This document shows positions 32,348-35,438 of a stretch of DNA of 35,438 bases, piece after piece. Within the stretch, counting starts at the first letter, position 1. Each line of letters begins with the position of its first letter. Source of the stretch: Terriglobales bacterium (GTDB lineage: Bacteria; Acidobacteriota; Terriglobia; Terriglobales; Acidobacteriaceae); NCBI GenBank assembly GCA_016201265.1, contig JACQDD010000055.1:1-35438 (forward strand), in the 5' to 3' direction. The translations under genes were made by a program, and so were the position numbers. The notes under the pieces are model-generated. The model made no database searches. It worked only from the letters and a program-made list of their open reading frames with translations, and was not told the DNA's origin.

Positions 32348-33430
32348 TCACGGCTGAATAAACTTTCCTTTCGTCACGTATGTCATTACCAACGCGGTCG
32401 TGTAGGCCGTCAGTTCGGCCAGGTGCTCGGCCTGACGCGATTGGTCCGCGCGCAAATCCAGTTTGCCGGCCCGCTCTTCCATCGTTTCGACCAGGGCTTT
32501 GATGAGCGGGCGTTGTGCTCCGGTCCACTGCGCGACCTTGTCGATGACCGCTTTGCGGTGCTGGCGCAGAAACTCCTGCGCTGGCCGGGCGTCCTTGCGC
32601 CGTTTGGAGACGCGAAAGATGTCGCGCAGATCGGTGTCGGGCGCAAGTTCTGTGACCGCCACCTCTTCGCGCGCCGCCTGGTGGTAGAACTCGGCGACCG
32701 TGGTCTCCATTTCGTCCACGGTAATGTCAGTGCGTCCGCGCCGCCGCGGAGGATCGCTTCGGCCCAGTTTGCGCGCGAGACGGTCGAGGTAGCGCAGTTT
32801 CTCCAGCGCATTCCAGCCGCGATAGCGCTGGCGCCAGTTCGAACGCGGCGTAAGCCAAACGGCAAAGGTCTCGGCAAAGTCCTCGTCCGGATGCTTTTGT
32901 GCATACCAGCCCGGCAAGTGGCGGACGTATTCGCGCGAGAAGGGAGCGGGCCGGTAGTTATCCCGATACGGGCGGCGGAACGGACCGAAGAATTGCTTCC
33001 ACTCCGGCGAATTGTGCAACCGGTACGCATAGGTGAAGGCGTGACCGGCCTCGTGCCGCAGATACATCATGATTTCTCGCGCGTCTTCCAAATCGTGCGT
33101 TTCCTTCTCCAGTTGCGCCAGCGCCGCGTGCGCCAGGTAAAACGGGATGCCGATCACCGGTTCGCCCGACGGGCATCCCCACTCGTCGGTCAGGTAGCAC
33201 AGCGGGCGGAACCTGGTTAGCCCCTTCGCCTCGAGTTCCCGGTAAAGCTGCTCGACGAAGCGCTCGACCGGGGAGCCCTCGAGCTTGAGGCCGAGATCGC
33301 GAATGGGCCGACTCAGGAATTCCTGGTACGCGGGTTCTGGTTTTCCGTTATCGTGCACAAACACTCGCTTTGAAAGGCGGTCAACGGCCGCGCCGGTACA
33401 CACGGGGAGAGATAGTGTCGTCAACGTCAA
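32348..33430 (-). CDS. Putative zinc-binding metallopeptidase
   Basis: A protein of up to 360 residues. The zinc motif is HEAGH (126-130 from the TTG at 33430) in YLRHEAGHAFTYAYRL. A candidate third ligand region, HPDEDFAETFAVW, follows at about 180-192. I recall this layout, with SDEW-like TDEWGCPSG and IPFYLAH segments before the motif, from the putative zinc-binding metallopeptidase group (PF15887-like). There is no signal peptide or membrane segment, so it is likely cytoplasmic. The start is uncertain: TTG at 33430, or GTG at 33403 or 33364, none with a good ribosome site. Its downstream partner is an ATP-grasp ligase. The substrate is unknown. Confidence 0.8.
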   Translation of the reverse strand: MTLTTLSLPVCTGAAVDRLSKRVFVHDNGKPEPAYQEFLSRPIRDLGLKLEGSPVERFVEQLYRELEAKGLTRFRPLCYLTDEWGCPSGEPVIGIPFYLAHAALAQLEKETHDLEDAREIMMYLRHEAGHAFTYAYRLHNSPEWKQFFGPFRRPYRDNYRPAPFSREYVRHLPGWYAQKHPDEDFAETFAVWLTPRSNWRQRYRGWNALEKLRYLDRLARKLGRSDPPRRRGRTDITVDEMETTVAEFYHQAAREEVAVTELAPDTDLRDIFRVSKRRKDARPAQEFLRQHRKAVIDKVAQWTGAQRPLIKALVETMEERAGKLDLRADQSRQAEHLAELTAYTTALVMTYVTKGKFIQP

Positions 33431-33518
33431 CAGTAATGGAGAGGGGTCACGCGCGCGAAGTTACTGGGGTAACACGATCCAACCAGAAAGTGAAAAATGG
33501 CGCGACAAATTCTTGCGA

Positions 33519-34202
33519 TCAGCCGATCGTTCCCGCCGCATTCGCCTGCTTTTCTTTCATCCACTTCACCGCGACATGGGCGACTTCCTGGGGCGAGATG
33601 CCGGCTTCCTGCCGCCAGAGAGCCAGCTTGTGGTAGACCTCTTCAAACTCCCGGACCACGTCCCCGGTGGCCACGGTTTTGATTCCATGCTGCTGCCGCA
33701 GCGGAAGAAACCGCTCGTAGATCCGGCCGGTCGGCATTGCCTTGTCGGCCTGGATTTTCCGAAACCAGTCCGGATGCTTCATGCCGTTCGGCGGTAAAGT
33801 ACTCACCGAGTGGGTGCTGCCGTCGTCGTAGCGAGTCACCATTTCGACCCAACTGCCCGCCCTGGGATGATCGTAGACGTGGGCCGCCACTCCAGCCTGG
33901 GGCTGGCACAGCATGCGGATCAATACGCCCGGCATCCTGTCTACGGAGTACACTCCGGCGTCTTGAAATCCGCAACGCAGCAGCGGGTCGGCCTGCTGCC
34001 GGACGAGCTCTTCATTGGTCCAGGCCGGCGATTGCACACGCGAAAGGGAGACAAACTCCGGTAGTTTGGTCAGCGCCCGCTTGCCGACTTCTACCAGCGC
34101 CTGCCGGCCCGCCCGGCGCATCAGCAGGTACTCCAACACGCGCTTCAGCATGAAGACCGTCGCCAGCGCCGCCACCAGCGCCAGGAATACCGTCATGTTC
34201 AT
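33519..34202 (-). CDS. Membrane-anchored protein of unknown function
   Basis: 227 residues. One N-terminal hydrophobic helix (about 4-22, FLALVAALATVFML) is followed by a basic stretch and a soluble domain of about 190 residues that I do not recognise. The soluble part contains LCQPQAGVAAHVYDHP, WVEMVTRYDDGSTHSVSTL, and a helical, charged C-terminus. The positive residues after the helix suggest a cytoplasmic soluble domain. The ATG at 34202 has a GGAG about 9 nt upstream. It is the first gene of the minus-strand run with the metallopeptidase and the ligase, though an 88-nt gap separates it. Confidence 0.75.
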   Translation of the reverse strand: MNMTVFLALVAALATVFMLKRVLEYLLMRRAGRQALVEVGKRALTKLPEFVSLSRVQSPAWTNEELVRQQADPLLRCGFQDAGVYSVDRMPGVLIRMLCQPQAGVAAHVYDHPRAGSWVEMVTRYDDGSTHSVSTLPPNGMKHPDWFRKIQADKAMPTGRIYERFLPLRQQHGIKTVATGDVVREFEEVYHKLALWRQEAGISPQEVAHVAVKWMKEKQANAAGTIG

Positions 34203-34779
34203 GGGACACGCTCCGGCATGCTACAGCCCATTGCAGCACCAGCCGGGATGAGGCGGAAGATTACGGGGGTGACGGGACCGGTGGACGTGTGCAGGCGACG
34301 GCGATCACGAGTGCTGTCGCCATCGGACTGAGACTGGCAGGTCTTGGCGAACGGCGTTCTGCGTCGATCCCTTCGACGTCGAAGTCTGCTGGCTGGCGAC
34401 ACGCTCCCATTTACCGCTCGACATCTTCACCCGGGTATCGGTCCAGCGCTGGCGGAGAGCGTGATTGAGGCGAGGGCGAGGAAGTAGGAAAGTAGCACCG
34501 CCGTCCCGGCGGCGGTCGTGAGGGCGTCTCTCGCGCCCACACGCGAGGGCGGGATGCCCTCGCGACAGCCGGCAAGATGCCGGCGCTACGACGACAAGGA
34601 GTGACTTGCCAGGCGCCGGTACTTGACGCCGTGCTGGACGAGAGCGTCGAGAACGGGCTTGCAGTTGCGAAGATTTTCGCGAGATAAAGAACGAAGTCTT
34701 CGGGCAGCGATGGCGACCGTCTACTGCTCCCACCGGATTGCTTGCAGTTCCGCAGGTCCATGAATTATTGTCACGGACT
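34203..34779. other. 577-nt gene-free stretch with palindromic repeats
   Basis: I can support no gene here. A 142-codon open frame on the minus strand (34305-34733) is mostly translated repeat DNA and low-complexity Arg/Ser, so I left it out. The centre holds the palindromes at 34498-34584. Confidence 0.6.
34498..34584. repeat. Mosaic of palindromes
   Basis: Three perfect hairpins in close order: CCGCCG/CGGCGG (34498-34512, 3-nt loop), CGCGAGGGC/GCCCTCGCG (34542-34564, 5-nt loop) and GCCGGCA/TGCCGGC (34568-34584, AGA loop). The layout matches the tandem-hairpin style at 10242-10284 but with different arms. From memory, similar mosaics are scattered in Acidobacteriota and some other soil bacteria. 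Confidence 0.85.
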
Positions 34780-35438
34780 GTGAGATCTCATCCCCGTGAA
34801 AAGACCGGCAGAAACGACCCTTGCCCATGCGGCAGCGGTAAGAAGTACAAGCACTGCTGCCTGTCGGCCCAGCCGCTCTCGGAGGAAAGCCGCTGGAGAA
34901 GCCAGCACGAGGCCTCGGAGCAGCTCACCCACGACATACTGCGCTTTGCCGAACGCAGGTTTATCGAAGAACTTGGAGAGGCGTGGTGCGATTTCAACCT
35001 GCTCGATGTCCCTCCGCCAATCGATCGCTACCCTGAGGAAGGCCGCATCTTCATGCCGTACTTTTTGTTCCTCTGGGACCCGGATCGGCTCTCCCGGTGG
35101 AGGCGGCCCGGAGACTATGGAATGGTCGCGTTGGCGTTCAGGCTCGCAAAGGAACGCCAACTTTCAGAAATGGATCGTCAGTTTCTGGAGCAGGCCAGCA
35201 CGCAGCCCGTGAGTTTTTATGAAGTCTTATGGTGCAAGCCCGGAGAGCGCATGGCGTTACGAGACGTCCTGACCGGCGGGGAAACTGAGGTGATCGAACA
35301 CTCGGCCACCCAGACGGTGAGGGAAGGAGACATCGTCTACGGGCAGGTTTGGAACGTTGCGGGGCTGGCGGTGCTCGGCTGCAGTGCGCCGTACCGCATT
35401 CCACCCAGCTGGAAGGCGGACGTCATCGGACTCCGCAA
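34780..35438 (+). CDS. SEC-C motif protein, 3' end outside window
   Basis: The frame is open from the GTG at 34780 to the right edge (219 complete codons, no stop). The N-terminus carries a textbook SEC-C zinc motif, GRNDPCPCGSGKKYKHCC (10-27, Cys 15, 17, 26 and 27), which in SecA and other proteins binds zinc. The remaining part, rich in Trp and charged residues (WCDFNLLDVPPPID, FLFLWDPDRLSRW), is not one I recognise. SEC-C at the N-terminus next to an unknown domain is common in poorly studied proteins. No good ribosome site precedes the GTG; a TTG at 34768 is also in frame. Confidence 0.85.
   Translation, partial: MRSHPREKTGRNDPCPCGSGKKYKHCCLSAQPLSEESRWRSQHEASEQLTHDILRFAERRFIEELGEAWCDFNLLDVPPPIDRYPEEGRIFMPYFLFLWDPDRLSRWRRPGDYGMVALAFRLAKERQLSEMDRQFLEQASTQPVSFYEVLWCKPGERMALRDVLTGGETEVIEHSATQTVREGDIVYGQVWNVAGLAVLGCSAPYRIPPSWKADVIGLR

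Noticed and set aside
34305-34733. 142-residue hypothetical protein on the minus strand
   Set aside because: Much of it is the translated palindrome mosaic; the rest is low complexity with no ribosome site.

Overview
The window reads as chromosomal DNA of a high-G+C, diderm (LPS-making) bacterium. The closest fit is Acidobacteriota. The grounds are lpxC, a TonB receptor with an N-terminal carboxypeptidase-like domain and a C-terminal aromatic residue, FtsX-type permeases with no ATPase beside them, the order tilS-hpt-ftsH, and many short palindromes and period-7 repeats in the spacers. The phylum assignment is inference from gene content; no 16S rRNA gene is present.

Layout. 1-1.3 kb: 3' end of ilvN, then on the minus strand RNase P RNA (rnpB), a VapB-like antitoxin directly behind it, and a ParD fragment. 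1.5-5.7 kb (+): two MacB/FtsX permeases flanking an A+T-richer four-helix membrane gene, then an hpnI-like glycosyltransferase. 5.7-16.7 kb (-): a GT39-type membrane glycosyltransferase, a GT4 glycosyltransferase, glyA, an alpha/beta hydrolase, alr, an OmpH/Skp-like chaperone with a good promoter and terminator, a TonB receptor and a small Cys/His-rich secreted protein. 16.9-24.4 kb (+): tilS, an hpt-like gene, a stand-alone FtsH N-terminal domain, ftsH, an SDR reductase, a secreted protein and lpxC. 24.5-27.5 kb: a small ORF, a REC-PilZ protein, folK, a Cys-rich protein and a YceI-like protein. 27.8-31.1 kb (+): glutamine synthetase and a SulP transporter. 31.2-34.2 kb (-): an ATP-grasp ligase, a zinc metallopeptidase and a membrane-anchored protein. 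The right end (+) holds a SEC-C protein cut by the window edge.

Much of the content is envelope biology: alr, lpxC, the Skp-like protein, the TonB receptor, glycosyltransferases, FtsX permeases, YceI, and possibly the ligase/peptidase pair. The rest is core metabolism and RNA processing: ilvN, glyA, folK, glutamine synthetase, rnpB, tilS.

Three things stand out. (1) The hpt-like protein between tilS and ftsH has changed residues in every phosphoribosyltransferase active-site loop I compared. (2) Between it and ftsH sits a separate gene encoding only the two FtsH membrane helices and the periplasmic domain. (3) At least nine spacers carry degenerate tandem repeats with a strict 7-nt period but a different unit sequence at each site, and two genes (alr and folK) have their stop codons inside such arrays.
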